From: a virus
Strand: one strand, 5' to 3'
DNA length: 34,174 nucleotides
Virus record (IMG/VR): IMGVR_UViG_3300027800_000341
Location: 1 to 34,174 of that record
The notes under the pieces were generated by a model that saw nothing but the letters and a program-made list of their open reading frames with translations, was not told the DNA's origin and did no database searches. Shown here one piece after another: positions 13,036 to 20,529 of this stretch. The first letter of the stretch is position 1. Each line of letters starts with the position of its first letter. Position numbers and translations under genes: made by a program.

Positions 13036-14520
13036 CTATTTGGCGTCGGCCTTGGCCGACAGCCGTCCCCAGACGGCGGAGATGAAGATGGCCCGGGTGA
13101 GCAGATCCTCGAAGAGGTCCGTGTCCATATCGGGATAGACGCCGTGCAGCCGGTCGGCGATGTCCTCGACCGACCCGGCCGACTCCACCAGATCAATGAC
13201 CGGCGCAAGCAGCTTCCCGGCGATGCCCTGGAGCATCTCCGGCGGCAGTTCGGCGACGTCGTCGGTGTCGGGCGCGCCTTCCCGGAACTCCGCAGGCTTC
13301 GCTTCCGCCTTGTCCTCGGCGCCACCCACGACCTCGAAATCATCCTCGGCCAGATCGTAGGCCTTCATGAGGTACTTTTTGGTGAACTTCACCTGGCCGG
13401 TGTCGGAGAGGGTCTTGTCCCGGGTGGCCAGGGCTTGGTCCACCTCCTCTTCCTCGAACATCTCGAAGACCGGCCGGGCGTCGCAGGGGCCGAAGTTCAG
13501 CTCGCAGATCCAGTCGATGAGCGTGGCCATGGTCTGGGCCACGATCTTCTTGTCGCCGTCCTTGATCTCACCGCGAACCCGTTCATGCACCTCGGCCGCC
13601 GCCCGGGAGCCGCCCGACACGCTGGTGGTCAGGTTCTGGCCCAGGATGCAGATGGCGATGTCCTCGTCGCAGGTGGCCTTGAGGTCTTTGTAGAGCGACG
13701 ACGATCCGGCCTTGCCCGCCGCCTCGACGATGTCGGCGCTGGAACCCTCCGGAATCACCAGCACGGCGTCCTGGACGGCCCGCTCCAGGGCATCGGCCAG
13801 GTCGCGGATGGCCGCCTTGTCGGCCTGCGCGGGATGCTTGCCGATGATCCACGGCGAGCCGAACTTTTCGATGAACCGCAACCAGAACTTGAGGCCCCCT
13901 TTTTTGAACGCCACGGGCCAGAAACAACGGGACAATACCCGCTCGCCGTAGGGGTTGTCGTAGGTGGCGTTGTAGCGCGGCGCGAGGAACTTCTTCTCCG
14001 GCAACACCTCGCCCTGGAGCAAATTGGTCCTGGTGCGCAGGCGCAGGGTGTTCTCGGGGTCGAACGTGAACCACTCAATGGGCTTGCCCACCACACGATC
14101 CGGAACGGTGGCCGCGCCGTCGCGCCGCCAGACGACCTCCAGGGGGGCCATGCCGAAAAGCGGCGCGTTTAAGATCTCGCGGATGATGCTCCCGACATCA
14201 AGCCGGGTCAGGCATTTTGTCACGAATTTGGCCTGGACCGCCGGGGCGTCTCCCCGACTCACGGCCCACTCCAGGGACACCACGGCAGCCTTGCGCGATT
14301 CCACGCACGGCCCCACCCGGGCGTCGGCCAGAAGTTCCTTGTAGACTTTGATGTCCTTGCCGAGCTTGCGCAGGACCGGGTCAGGGTCTGGCAGGGACAT
14401 GGCGATGGAAAAGAAATCCGGGGAACGGTCACGGGTGGCCAACTCCTCGAAAAGCGTCCCCGCCCCCTGGTCTATCGGACGGAAATTAGTGGGACTGGTC
14501 CAGATGCCGACCTGGCGCAT
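13036..14520 (-). CDS. Portal protein (Mu gp29-like, DUF935)
   Basis: A 494-aa portal of the DUF935/Mu gp29 family, forming the dodecameric channel through which DNA enters the head. Recognisable segments include the N-terminal SPTNFRPIDQGAG, the central IIREILNAPLFGMAPLEVVW, NPYGERVLSRCFWPVAFKKG, and ILGQNLTTSVSGGSRAAAEV. GGAGG lies 9 nt before ATG 14520. The 113-nt gap to the terminase stop holds no gene I can support. Confidence 0.93.
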   Translation of the reverse strand: MRQVGIWTSPTNFRPIDQGAGTLFEELATRDRSPDFFSIAMSLPDPDPVLRKLGKDIKVYKELLADARVGPCVESRKAAVVSLEWAVSRGDAPAVQAKFVTKCLTRLDVGSIIREILNAPLFGMAPLEVVWRRDGAATVPDRVVGKPIEWFTFDPENTLRLRTRTNLLQGEVLPEKKFLAPRYNATYDNPYGERVLSRCFWPVAFKKGGLKFWLRFIEKFGSPWIIGKHPAQADKAAIRDLADALERAVQDAVLVIPEGSSADIVEAAGKAGSSSLYKDLKATCDEDIAICILGQNLTTSVSGGSRAAAEVHERVRGEIKDGDKKIVAQTMATLIDWICELNFGPCDARPVFEMFEEEEVDQALATRDKTLSDTGQVKFTKKYLMKAYDLAEDDFEVVGGAEDKAEAKPAEFREGAPDTDDVAELPPEMLQGIAGKLLAPVIDLVESAGSVEDIADRLHGVYPDMDTDLFEDLLTRAIFISAVWGRLSAKADAK

Positions 14521-14633
14521 GAGGGGTGACCTCCGGGCATGGGGTTTGCGGCGTTCAAAAGCCGTTCAATTTTCGTCCTGCCGTGCGATGTGGCCGTCGC
14601 ATCGCCGGGGCGTCCTGTCGCGCCGCAAACGGC

Positions 14634-16124
14634 CTAGAATTTGTCGAGCAGGTCGCCAGCCTCGCGGCGGCCGCGAGAGACGACGCTGTCTTCGGTCAGG
14701 CCGGTGGCGAAGGACTCCCCGGCATGCACGGCCAGGGCGGCGGCCCAGAAATGATCGGCGTGGCCGGTGGCGTCGCTCCTCTCGGCGTCGAAGCGGGGCA
14801 GGCCCGTGGAGGTCGTGATCTTTTGCACGCTGTGCAGCGACCGAGACACCTCCGGATCAATGGGGATCAGGAAGCCGTGATCCTCCAGGACATCTTTGAG
14901 GCCCACGGCCAGGGCCTCCTTATGGGCATTGGTGAAGTCGACGCCTTCGACGCGCGAACCGAAGAGGTCGCGGGCATCTTCGGTCAACTGGCGGCCGATG
15001 CCGCCCTGGTCGATGCAGGCCCGGCCGCCGGAACGCAGCACGTAGGGCAAAAGTGCGTGCAGCACGTAGCGCTGCACGCGAAACGGCATGCGCGCCATGG
15101 TGATGACGGCTGCGGTGAATCGGGCCAGCTCGCCGCGCCGCAGCAGCCAGATCACGGACAGATCCCTGGTGCGGCCGATGTCCATGCCCAGGTCGAGAGG
15201 GTCGCCGTTCTCCGCCAGATGTGCGGTCAGCTCCCGGGCCTTGGTCGGCCACCAGGCCGGATCGGCCTTGGCGAGCTTGTAGTGCTTCCGGGCCTTGACG
15301 GCCTGGTGCACCAGCCTGGACGCCCATTCCGGCGACGGATCGATGTATTCGTCCTCGGCGGCCCGGAGGAGTTCCCAGGTCAACCAGGCGGTGGCGTCGT
15401 CCTGCGGGTCCAGTTCGTATTCTTCGAGCCAGACCATGGGATCGGCCACCAGTTCGCGCAGGCTGTCCACGCTGCGGATGCGGCCATCCTCGTCTTTGAG
15501 GACCAAGCCCTCGCGGATGGCGTCATGGATGGTGGTCCGGTGGTGCGAATAGGCCTTGTTGCGGGTCAGCTCGAAAAACTTGGTCTTCCTGCCGCGATGG
15601 GTCGAGGCGACGCGGACTCCGTAGCCGCGCGTAATGGCGGGCACGGCCGCGCGCCAGATGCCCCAATCGTCCTTGTGCAGGGCGAATTCGTCCAGGTAGA
15701 CGTTGCCGGAAAATCCCGGGATGGTGTCGGGGTTGGACGGCACGAGGTTCAGGAATCGGTCGCCCGGGAAGGCGATCAGCCAGGCGTTGTTTTTGTCCGG
15801 GACCAGCCTGCCCTCGGTCAGAAGCGCTATGGCCTTGATGTGCCGCCGCATTTCCCGGCCGGAGCGAAAGACCTGCCGGGCGCTGGCCGATCCGTAGACG
15901 GATTCGATGGGTCGTGGCGAGAGCGCGGTCTCCGTGACGGCTTTGAAGGTCAGGGCGAAGGATTTGCCAGCCTGCCTTGAGGCCGCCCATTCGATGCCCG
16001 CCGCCTTGTCGTCGACGAAGCGGCGCTGGTACGGCAACATGATGCCCAGGGTGGCCTTGAGGCGTTCTCTGGTGTCACGGTCCTGCCCGTAGAGCTTTTC
16101 AAATTTATTGCCGGTCTTTGCCAT
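14634..16124 (-). CDS. Terminase large subunit (Mu gp28-like)
   Basis: A 496-aa headful packaging motor. The ATPase domain has Walker A-like AASRQAGKSF (47-56) and Walker B NVYLDEFA (141-148, D145 E146). The RNase-H-like nuclease has D315 (GMDIGRTRDLS), D372 (CIDQGGIG) and D457 (HADHFW). ATG 16124 fits best, with GGGA 9 nt upstream and 20-nt overlap with the small-subunit gene; in-frame ATGs at 16139 and 16274 are less likely. Confidence 0.94.
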   Translation of the reverse strand: MAKTGNKFEKLYGQDRDTRERLKATLGIMLPYQRRFVDDKAAGIEWAASRQAGKSFALTFKAVTETALSPRPIESVYGSASARQVFRSGREMRRHIKAIALLTEGRLVPDKNNAWLIAFPGDRFLNLVPSNPDTIPGFSGNVYLDEFALHKDDWGIWRAAVPAITRGYGVRVASTHRGRKTKFFELTRNKAYSHHRTTIHDAIREGLVLKDEDGRIRSVDSLRELVADPMVWLEEYELDPQDDATAWLTWELLRAAEDEYIDPSPEWASRLVHQAVKARKHYKLAKADPAWWPTKARELTAHLAENGDPLDLGMDIGRTRDLSVIWLLRRGELARFTAAVITMARMPFRVQRYVLHALLPYVLRSGGRACIDQGGIGRQLTEDARDLFGSRVEGVDFTNAHKEALAVGLKDVLEDHGFLIPIDPEVSRSLHSVQKITTSTGLPRFDAERSDATGHADHFWAAALAVHAGESFATGLTEDSVVSRGRREAGDLLDKF

Positions 16125-16542
16125 CGAAATCGATCCCATAGACCGTGGACAGGAGGTCCTTGACGTCCCTGGCGGTTTCTTCCGGTGTGGTTTTTTTATC
16201 CTCGGCGACGGGCACGGCCACGGCCTCGTAGTCCTTGACCTTGACCAGGTTCGGCAGCAGGCGCAGCAGGGCATAAAGCTGGCCGGTGGGGGTGTCCTTG
16301 CCCTCGGCCATGTCGGTGCGGATCTTCGTCAGCAGATCCTTGCCGAACTCGTACAGCTCCTCGTGAAAGCTGCGGCGGCTGGCCAGATAGGCCCGGCGCT
16401 TGGCGTCCCAGTCGCCCTTGCCCTTCCAGTTCTGGATGGTGCGGACGGACACGGACAGCCGACCGGCGATCTCGTCCAGGGTGCTTTGATCGATGACGTA
16501 GAGGCGCTCGGCCTCCAGGCCGTGAAACTGCCCCTTAGCCAT
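16105..16542 (-). CDS. Terminase small subunit-like protein (Mu gp27-like, DUF1804)
   Basis: A 145-aa protein with an N-terminal HTH (STLDEIAGRLSVSVRTIQNW) that should recognise the packaging start on phage DNA and load the large subunit. The rest is helical, with LYALLRLLPNLVKVKDYEAV. ATG 16542 has GGAGG 9 nt upstream; the in-frame extension to 16599 overlaps the preceding gene. It overlaps the large-subunit gene by 20 nt and the gp26-like gene by 8 nt. Confidence 0.87.
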   Translation of the reverse strand: MAKGQFHGLEAERLYVIDQSTLDEIAGRLSVSVRTIQNWKGKGDWDAKRRAYLASRRSFHEELYEFGKDLLTKIRTDMAEGKDTPTGQLYALLRLLPNLVKVKDYEAVAVPVAEDKKTTPEETARDVKDLLSTVYGIDFDGKDRQ

Positions 16543-16786
16543 CGCCCAGGGCCTCCGACAGTTCGGCGATTCGGGCGTCCAGGTCGCGCAGTTCGGCATG
16601 GATGTCCGCCAGCCGGGCCATGTTGGCCCGGGCCTCGGGGATACGAAGTCGGGCCAGGTCGGGCTCGTAGGGGTCGAGGCATTCCCGCAGGAGGATGATG
16701 ATCCCCTTGCCCTCCAGCGACAGTTCGCCGCGTCGCCGTCTTGCCTCGGCCAACCGGCCTTTGGCTTTCAATATTTCGTCATGCAT
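16535..16786 (-). CDS. Small coiled-coil protein (Mu gp26 position)
   Basis: An 83-aa charged helical protein (KAKGRLAEARRRRGELSLEG, IPEARANMARLADIHAELRD) at the Mu gp26 position, between the gp25-like membrane protein and the terminase small subunit. GGAAGGGAAG precedes the ATG. It overlaps both neighbours by 8 nt. The function in the family is unknown; a packaging accessory role is inferred from order. Confidence 0.75.
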   Translation of the reverse strand: MHDEILKAKGRLAEARRRRGELSLEGKGIIILLRECLDPYEPDLARLRIPEARANMARLADIHAELRDLDARIAELSEALGDG

Positions 16787-17081
16787 GGCTTCCCTTCCGC
16801 ACGATTGGGCAATGTTGATTCGTGTCGATTTTGTTTTCCACCCGGGCCATCTGGCCGATCAGGCATTGCAGGGCCTCCAGTTGACCGCCGAGCAGGTTGA
16901 ACACCCGCTCCTCTCTCGCGGCCATGGCCTGCATCTGCCCATCCCAGGCGGCGCTTTGGATTGCCTCTCTCGACTCCCAGGCCTTGACCTGGGAGCGGTG
17001 ATACAGGTACCAGACCGCGAAGATGAGCGCCGGGAACCCGATGCTCTCGATGAGTTTGAGAAACGTCGCGCTTTCGGCCAC
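16779..17081 (-). CDS. Small membrane-anchored protein (Mu gp25-like, DUF2730 type)
   Basis: A 100-aa protein with one N-terminal membrane segment (residues ~9-27, KLIESIGFPALIFAVWYLY) and a coiled C-terminal part (REERVFNLLGGQLEALQCLI). This matches the gp25/DUF2730 type found next to gp26 and gp27 in Mu-like phages. AGGGAGGG lies just before its ATG. It is the first gene of the leftward block. A lysis or packaging accessory role is unproven. Confidence 0.75.
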   Translation of the reverse strand: MAESATFLKLIESIGFPALIFAVWYLYHRSQVKAWESREAIQSAAWDGQMQAMAAREERVFNLLGGQLEALQCLIGQMARVENKIDTNQHCPIVRKGSHA

Positions 17082-17116
17082 ATGACCCTCCCTGTTGCAA
17101 GTCTCTCTCTATCCAG

Positions 17117-17144
17117 GCCCGCTCTATAGGCGGGCTTCTTTTTT
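17117..17144 (+). terminator. Rightward terminator in the divergent late spacer
   Basis: GCCCGC (17117-17122) and GCGGGC (17130-17135) form a 6-bp stem with a 7-nt loop, followed by TTCTTTTTT (17136-17144). It would stop rightward transcripts entering from the left before the lysis genes. The rest of the 17082-17239 spacer holds short dyads such as AGTCTCT (17100-17106) and AGAGACT (17164-17170), possibly late activator sites. Confidence 0.7.
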
Positions 17145-17239
17145 GTCCGCTGCACGCTGCACAAGAGACTCTCCGCCCGTCCCGCTATGTTCCGCGCATC
17201 TCGTGCGCCGGAGGTATCCGGCGCTGCAAGGAGGCGCGG

Positions 17240-17746
17240 ATGCCCGAAGACCATATCACTCCGGAACTGCTTGAATTGATCGCGGCCGCAGCCAGGCGGC
17301 ACGGGCTGCCCGTGCAACACGTCCTGGCCATGGTCCGGCACGAATCGGTGGGGGGCGTCACGTATGCCGTCCGCTACGAGCCGGGCTTTTATGACCGCTA
17401 CCTCAAGGGCAAGACGCCGAATTTCCGGCCGCCGCATTGTTCCTGGGACACCGAGCGCATCGGCCGGGCGACATCGTGGGGCCTGATGCAGGTCATGGGC
17501 GAGACGGCCCGCTGCCAGGGGTTTCGCGGCTGGTTCCCGGAGCTATGCGTGCCGGAGGTCGGTCTGGAGTGGGGCTGTCTCTACCTGCGCCGATTGGCGG
17601 ACAGATACCTTTCCGACGGCGGTTGGCAGGTGGTCTGCCGGGCCTACAACGGCGGCCCTGGCAACGCCCACAACGTCGTAAACGACTACCCGGCCAAGAT
17701 ACTGGCGCTCATTCCGGGCGGCCGTTGGCCGGAACAGGAGGCCTAG
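17240..17746 (+). CDS. SLT-type lytic transglycosylase endolysin
   Basis: A 168-aa phage endolysin of the soluble lytic transglycosylase fold, cleaving peptidoglycan glycan strands at lysis. The catalytic Glu35 lies in AMVRHESVGG; the fold markers ATSWGLMQVMG and VCRAYNGGPGNA follow. No signal peptide is seen, so release depends on a holin. AAGGAGG precedes the ATG. First gene of the rightward late block, directly followed by a holin-like gene. Confidence 0.92.
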   Translation: MPEDHITPELLELIAAAARRHGLPVQHVLAMVRHESVGGVTYAVRYEPGFYDRYLKGKTPNFRPPHCSWDTERIGRATSWGLMQVMGETARCQGFRGWFPELCVPEVGLEWGCLYLRRLADRYLSDGGWQVVCRAYNGGPGNAHNVVNDYPAKILALIPGGRWPEQEA

Positions 17747-18151
17747 ATGAACGACTCCGAGACCAGGCAGACGACGCCGGGCGTCCCGATGACTCCGGAA
17801 TTTCTGGCCGCCGTGGCCGAAGGCGTGGGCGCGGCCCTGTCCGGCAAGGTGGCCACGCCCCCCGCCGTGGCCGTCGCCCCGGCGGCTTCGTCCACGCCCG
17901 CCGAGATTGGCGCGGCCCTGGGCCGGGTCGCCGCCCCACTGGCCGCGCCGGTCCTCGCCAAGGCCGGGAGCCGGATCAAGAGCCGCAAGCTCTGGGTGAC
18001 GGTGGGCACGTTGGGCTCGTTGCTGGCCCAGACGCCCCTGGGTCTGGCCCTGCCTCCGGCCGCACAGGTGGCGATGGCGGCCCTGGCGGCCGTGTACGTG
18101 GCGGCCCAGGCCGGAGTGGACAGCTCCAAAAAGGAAGGCCCCCATGCGTAA
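17747..18151 (+). CDS. Probable holin
   Basis: A 134-aa protein starting right after the endolysin stop, with AGGAGG upstream. A Pro/Ala-rich N-terminal ~60 residues precede two hydrophobic segments at ~82-101 and ~103-123 (WVTVGTLGSLLAQTPLGLAL, AAQVAMAALAAVYVAAQAG). Size, membrane segments and position in the lysis cassette point to a holin that lets the endolysin through the inner membrane. No sequence family is claimed. Confidence 0.7.
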   Translation: MNDSETRQTTPGVPMTPEFLAAVAEGVGAALSGKVATPPAVAVAPAASSTPAEIGAALGRVAAPLAAPVLAKAGSRIKSRKLWVTVGTLGSLLAQTPLGLALPPAAQVAMAALAAVYVAAQAGVDSSKKEGPHA

Positions 18152-18545
18152 GCGACGCTTCATCCTCTCCGTCTGCGTCCTGGCCGTGGTGACCCTGGCC
18201 TCCTGCGCCGTCCTGTCCAAATCCTCCGGAGGCCTAAGCGCCGAACAGGTCAGGTCCGGACTCGAATGGCTCGACGCCAGCCTGGCCAAACTGGAGGCCG
18301 ACGTGGCCGTGGCCAAGGCCGTCGCGCCGGAGCATGCCGCCGACCTCGACGCGGCCGTGGACGAACATCTGGAGGAGCTGCGCACCGGGGCGGCCTTCAT
18401 GCGCGAGCAGCTTGCGGAGGGGCAACCCGGCGTGGCCGACGCCATATGGCAGGTGGTGCGCCCGATTGTGGGGACCGCCGCCATGGAGATTCTCTCGCAC
18501 GGCGTCTCCCCGATTCGGCCCGGCTGGCCGGAGGTCGCCCCGTGA
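18144..18545 (+). CDS. Lipoprotein, possible spanin component
   Basis: A 133-aa protein with a lipoprotein signal (basic start RKRR, hydrophobic stretch, lipobox LASC with C21). The mature part is helical and charged (VRSGLEWLDASLAKLEADVA). A lipoprotein right after endolysin and holin genes suggests a spanin or other envelope-lysis role, but no inner-membrane partner is evident. AAGGAAGG precedes its ATG and it overlaps the holin gene by 8 nt. Confidence 0.72.
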   Translation: MRKRRFILSVCVLAVVTLASCAVLSKSSGGLSAEQVRSGLEWLDASLAKLEADVAVAKAVAPEHAADLDAAVDEHLEELRTGAAFMREQLAEGQPGVADAIWQVVRPIVGTAAMEILSHGVSPIRPGWPEVAP

Positions 18546-19078
18546 CGACGTATCCCGCCGAACTGGGCGTGGTCCCCTATGAGAGGTTGCGCCCCGACCT
18601 GGACGTGTTCGTGGTCACCTGGGTGGGAGCGTCGCTTCTGTCCCGGGCCATCCGGCGCTTCGCTCCCGGCGGATCGCACACCAGCCTTGGGCTCAACCTC
18701 TACGGCTCCATCATGCTGATCGAGGCCATGGAGCTTGGGGTGGAGCCCAACCGGGCCTCTGACCGCTTCGACGACTACGACGGCGACATCTTCGTCCACC
18801 CCATCCGGGTGGCCGCCGACGTGGCCGACGGCATCAAGGCCACGGCGCTCAAGATGTGCGGCTCGCATGTGCGCTACGGCTACCGCACGCTTTTCGCCCT
18901 GTCCTGGCGGCGGGTGCGCAACGTCATGCGCCGTCCCGTCTGCTCCCAGACGACGGGCTACATCCTGGCCAAGCATGGCGTCATCCCGCCCCAGGATCAT
19001 GTGATTTCCCCGGGCGGGCTGCGGACGCTTCTGCCTGCGCCCTGGCGGCTCGCCCCCTACAGCAAGGAGGCCGACTAG
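18542..19078 (+). CDS. Permuted papain-like (YiiX/NlpC-P60 type) hydrolase
   Basis: A 178-aa protein from GTG 18542, overlapping the lipoprotein stop (GTGA). A circularly permuted papain-like site is visible: His46 in PGGSHTSLGL, Glu61 in IMLIEAMELG and Cys134 in RPVCSQTTGY. Such folds act as amidases, peptidases or acyltransferases. Position between the lysis genes and the head protease suggests peptidoglycan degradation or virion entry. There is no signal peptide. The substrate cannot be read from sequence. Confidence 0.72.
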   Translation: MTTYPAELGVVPYERLRPDLDVFVVTWVGASLLSRAIRRFAPGGSHTSLGLNLYGSIMLIEAMELGVEPNRASDRFDDYDGDIFVHPIRVAADVADGIKATALKMCGSHVRYGYRTLFALSWRRVRNVMRRPVCSQTTGYILAKHGVIPPQDHVISPGGLRTLLPAPWRLAPYSKEAD

Positions 19079-20152
19079 ATGGATATCTTCAAGCGCGTCG
19101 AGGTGTTCCGCGCGGGCGACCACGTGGACAGCAGCGGCCGGAAACACACGTTTGCCGAAGCCGATCTGGACAGGATCGCCGCTTATGACCCGGCCCGGCA
19201 TGAGGCCCCGCTGGTCGTCGGACATCCCAAGGACAACGCCCCGGCCTACGGCTGGGTGGAGCGCGTCTACCGTGAGGGCGGTACGCTTCTGGCCGATTTC
19301 AAGGACGTCGCGCCGGAATTCGCCGACCTGGTCCAGTCCGGCCGCTTCAAAAAGCGTTCAATCAGCCTCTATCCCGACGGCTCCTTGCGCCACGTGGGTT
19401 TCCTGGGGGCGACGCCTCCGGCCGTCAAGGGCCTGAAGGACGTGGCCTTCGCCGAGGGCGAGGCGCGGACCTTCGAGTTCGCCGAGGAGTCCGATCCGGA
19501 CGCCGACAAATCCCTGTTCACCCGCTTCGCCGAGGCCTTCCTGGGGCTCGCCGGGCCGGGACGAACCGGCAAACCGGCCGTTTCCCCGGCCGCCAACAAG
19601 GAGAAGCCCATGGGGGGCGACAAGGATCTGGCCGTCCAGGTGGCGGCCCTGACCGCCAAGGTGGCCGAGTTTTCCGAAGCGCAATCCGCCAAGGACCAGC
19701 GGATCGCTGTTCTGGAAGCGGCCAACAAGGCTCTGGCCAGCCGCGTGGACGCCACGGTGGCCACCGGACGCCGGACCGAGATCGCGGCCTTTTGCGAGCG
19801 CTTGGCCGGGGACGGCCACCTCACGAGCTACCAGCAGGGGCTGGCCATGCACTGCATGGAAAAGCTCGACGCGGCCGGGACCGTGGACTTCGAGGAGGGC
19901 GGCAAGACCGTTCAAAAGCCGGTGGCCGAGGCGTTCAAGGCGTTTTTGGAAAGCCTGCCGGTCCAGGTGGAGTTCGGCGAGCGGGCCACCCATGGCCGCG
20001 CCGCCGGGAAGCCCGGCGGCCTTGATGTCGCCGCCATGGCCGTGAAGATCCGCGACAAGGTGGACGCGGCCGACAAGGCCGGGCGCACATTGAGCTTTGC
20101 CGAGGCGCAGGCGGAAGTGCTGCGCGAACACCAGGAGGGCGCGAAAAAATGA
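19079..20152 (+). CDS. Prohead protease/scaffold fusion (Mu gpI-like)
   Basis: A 357-aa Mu I-type protein. The N-terminal ~130 residues are the protease part (PLVVGHPKDNAPAYGWV, RFKKRSISLYPDGSLRHVGF, LGATPPAVKGL). Residues ~178-357 are a helical scaffold (DLAVQVAALTAKVAEFSEAQ). The protease matures the prohead and removes the scaffold. AAGGAGG precedes the ATG. An internal in-frame start at 19610 can yield the scaffold alone, as Mu makes gpZ from gene I. Confidence 0.9.
   Translation: MDIFKRVEVFRAGDHVDSSGRKHTFAEADLDRIAAYDPARHEAPLVVGHPKDNAPAYGWVERVYREGGTLLADFKDVAPEFADLVQSGRFKKRSISLYPDGSLRHVGFLGATPPAVKGLKDVAFAEGEARTFEFAEESDPDADKSLFTRFAEAFLGLAGPGRTGKPAVSPAANKEKPMGGDKDLAVQVAALTAKVAEFSEAQSAKDQRIAVLEAANKALASRVDATVATGRRTEIAAFCERLAGDGHLTSYQQGLAMHCMEKLDAAGTVDFEEGGKTVQKPVAEAFKAFLESLPVQVEFGERATHGRAAGKPGGLDVAAMAVKIRDKVDAADKAGRTLSFAEAQAEVLREHQEGAKK
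19610..20152 (+). CDS. Internal-start scaffold protein (gpZ-like)
   Basis: An in-frame ATG at 19610 (codon 178 of the protease gene) lies 6 nt after an excellent AAGGAG (19598-19603), at the junction between the protease part and the coiled scaffold part. It would produce a 180-aa scaffold with the same C-terminus. Mu and lambda-type head genes use this nested arrangement, which supports the call. Confidence 0.75.
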   Translation: MGGDKDLAVQVAALTAKVAEFSEAQSAKDQRIAVLEAANKALASRVDATVATGRRTEIAAFCERLAGDGHLTSYQQGLAMHCMEKLDAAGTVDFEEGGKTVQKPVAEAFKAFLESLPVQVEFGERATHGRAAGKPGGLDVAAMAVKIRDKVDAADKAGRTLSFAEAQAEVLREHQEGAKK

Positions 20153-20520
20153 TTCCCGGACTGACCAAGACATACGTGGCCGACGGGGACATCCCGGCCC
20201 GGGCCATCGTCAAGGCCGGATCGGCCGAGGGAACCGTGGCCGTGGCCACGGCCGCCACCGACGCCATCATCGGCGTGTCCGAACGCCTGGACGCCGACGA
20301 CGGCGACCGCGTGGACGTGATCCATTCCGGTGTCGCCGAGGTCGTTCTCGGCGGGGCCGTGACCTACGGCGACTTCCTGACGGCAGGCGCCCTGGGCGTG
20401 GCGGTCTCCGCCGCCCCGGCCGCCGGGGTCAACGCCCGGATCGCGGGCATGACGCTGTCAAGCGGCGTCTCCGGCGACATCATCGACATGCTCATCACCC
20501 TGAACCGGATTCAGGGCTAA
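20149..20520 (+). CDS. Head decoration/cement protein (DUF2190)
   Basis: A 123-aa beta-rich protein of the DUF2190 decoration type: GLTKTYVADGDIPARAIVKA, AATDAIIGVSERLDADDGDR and VVLGGAVTYGDFLTAGALGV. Such proteins bind the outer capsid surface as cement. It overlaps the protease stop (ATGA) with AGGAGGG upstream, immediately before the capsid gene. Confidence 0.85.
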   Translation: MIPGLTKTYVADGDIPARAIVKAGSAEGTVAVATAATDAIIGVSERLDADDGDRVDVIHSGVAEVVLGGAVTYGDFLTAGALGVAVSAAPAAGVNARIAGMTLSSGVSGDIIDMLITLNRIQG

Positions 20521-20529
20521 GGAGGTTTT

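Noticed and set aside
12841-14172. A 443-codon rightward open frame opposite the portal gene
   Set aside because: Antisense shadow of the portal and head genes; the product is His/Gly/Arg-rich with no domain, and the leftward frame has clear family motifs.
14526-15980. A 484-codon rightward open frame opposite the terminase gene
   Set aside because: Shadow in GC-rich DNA; the opposite strand has complete ATPase and nuclease motifs.
17543-19225. A 560-codon leftward open frame
   Set aside because: Runs across four well-supported rightward genes with overlapping starts and ribosome sites; no domain seen.
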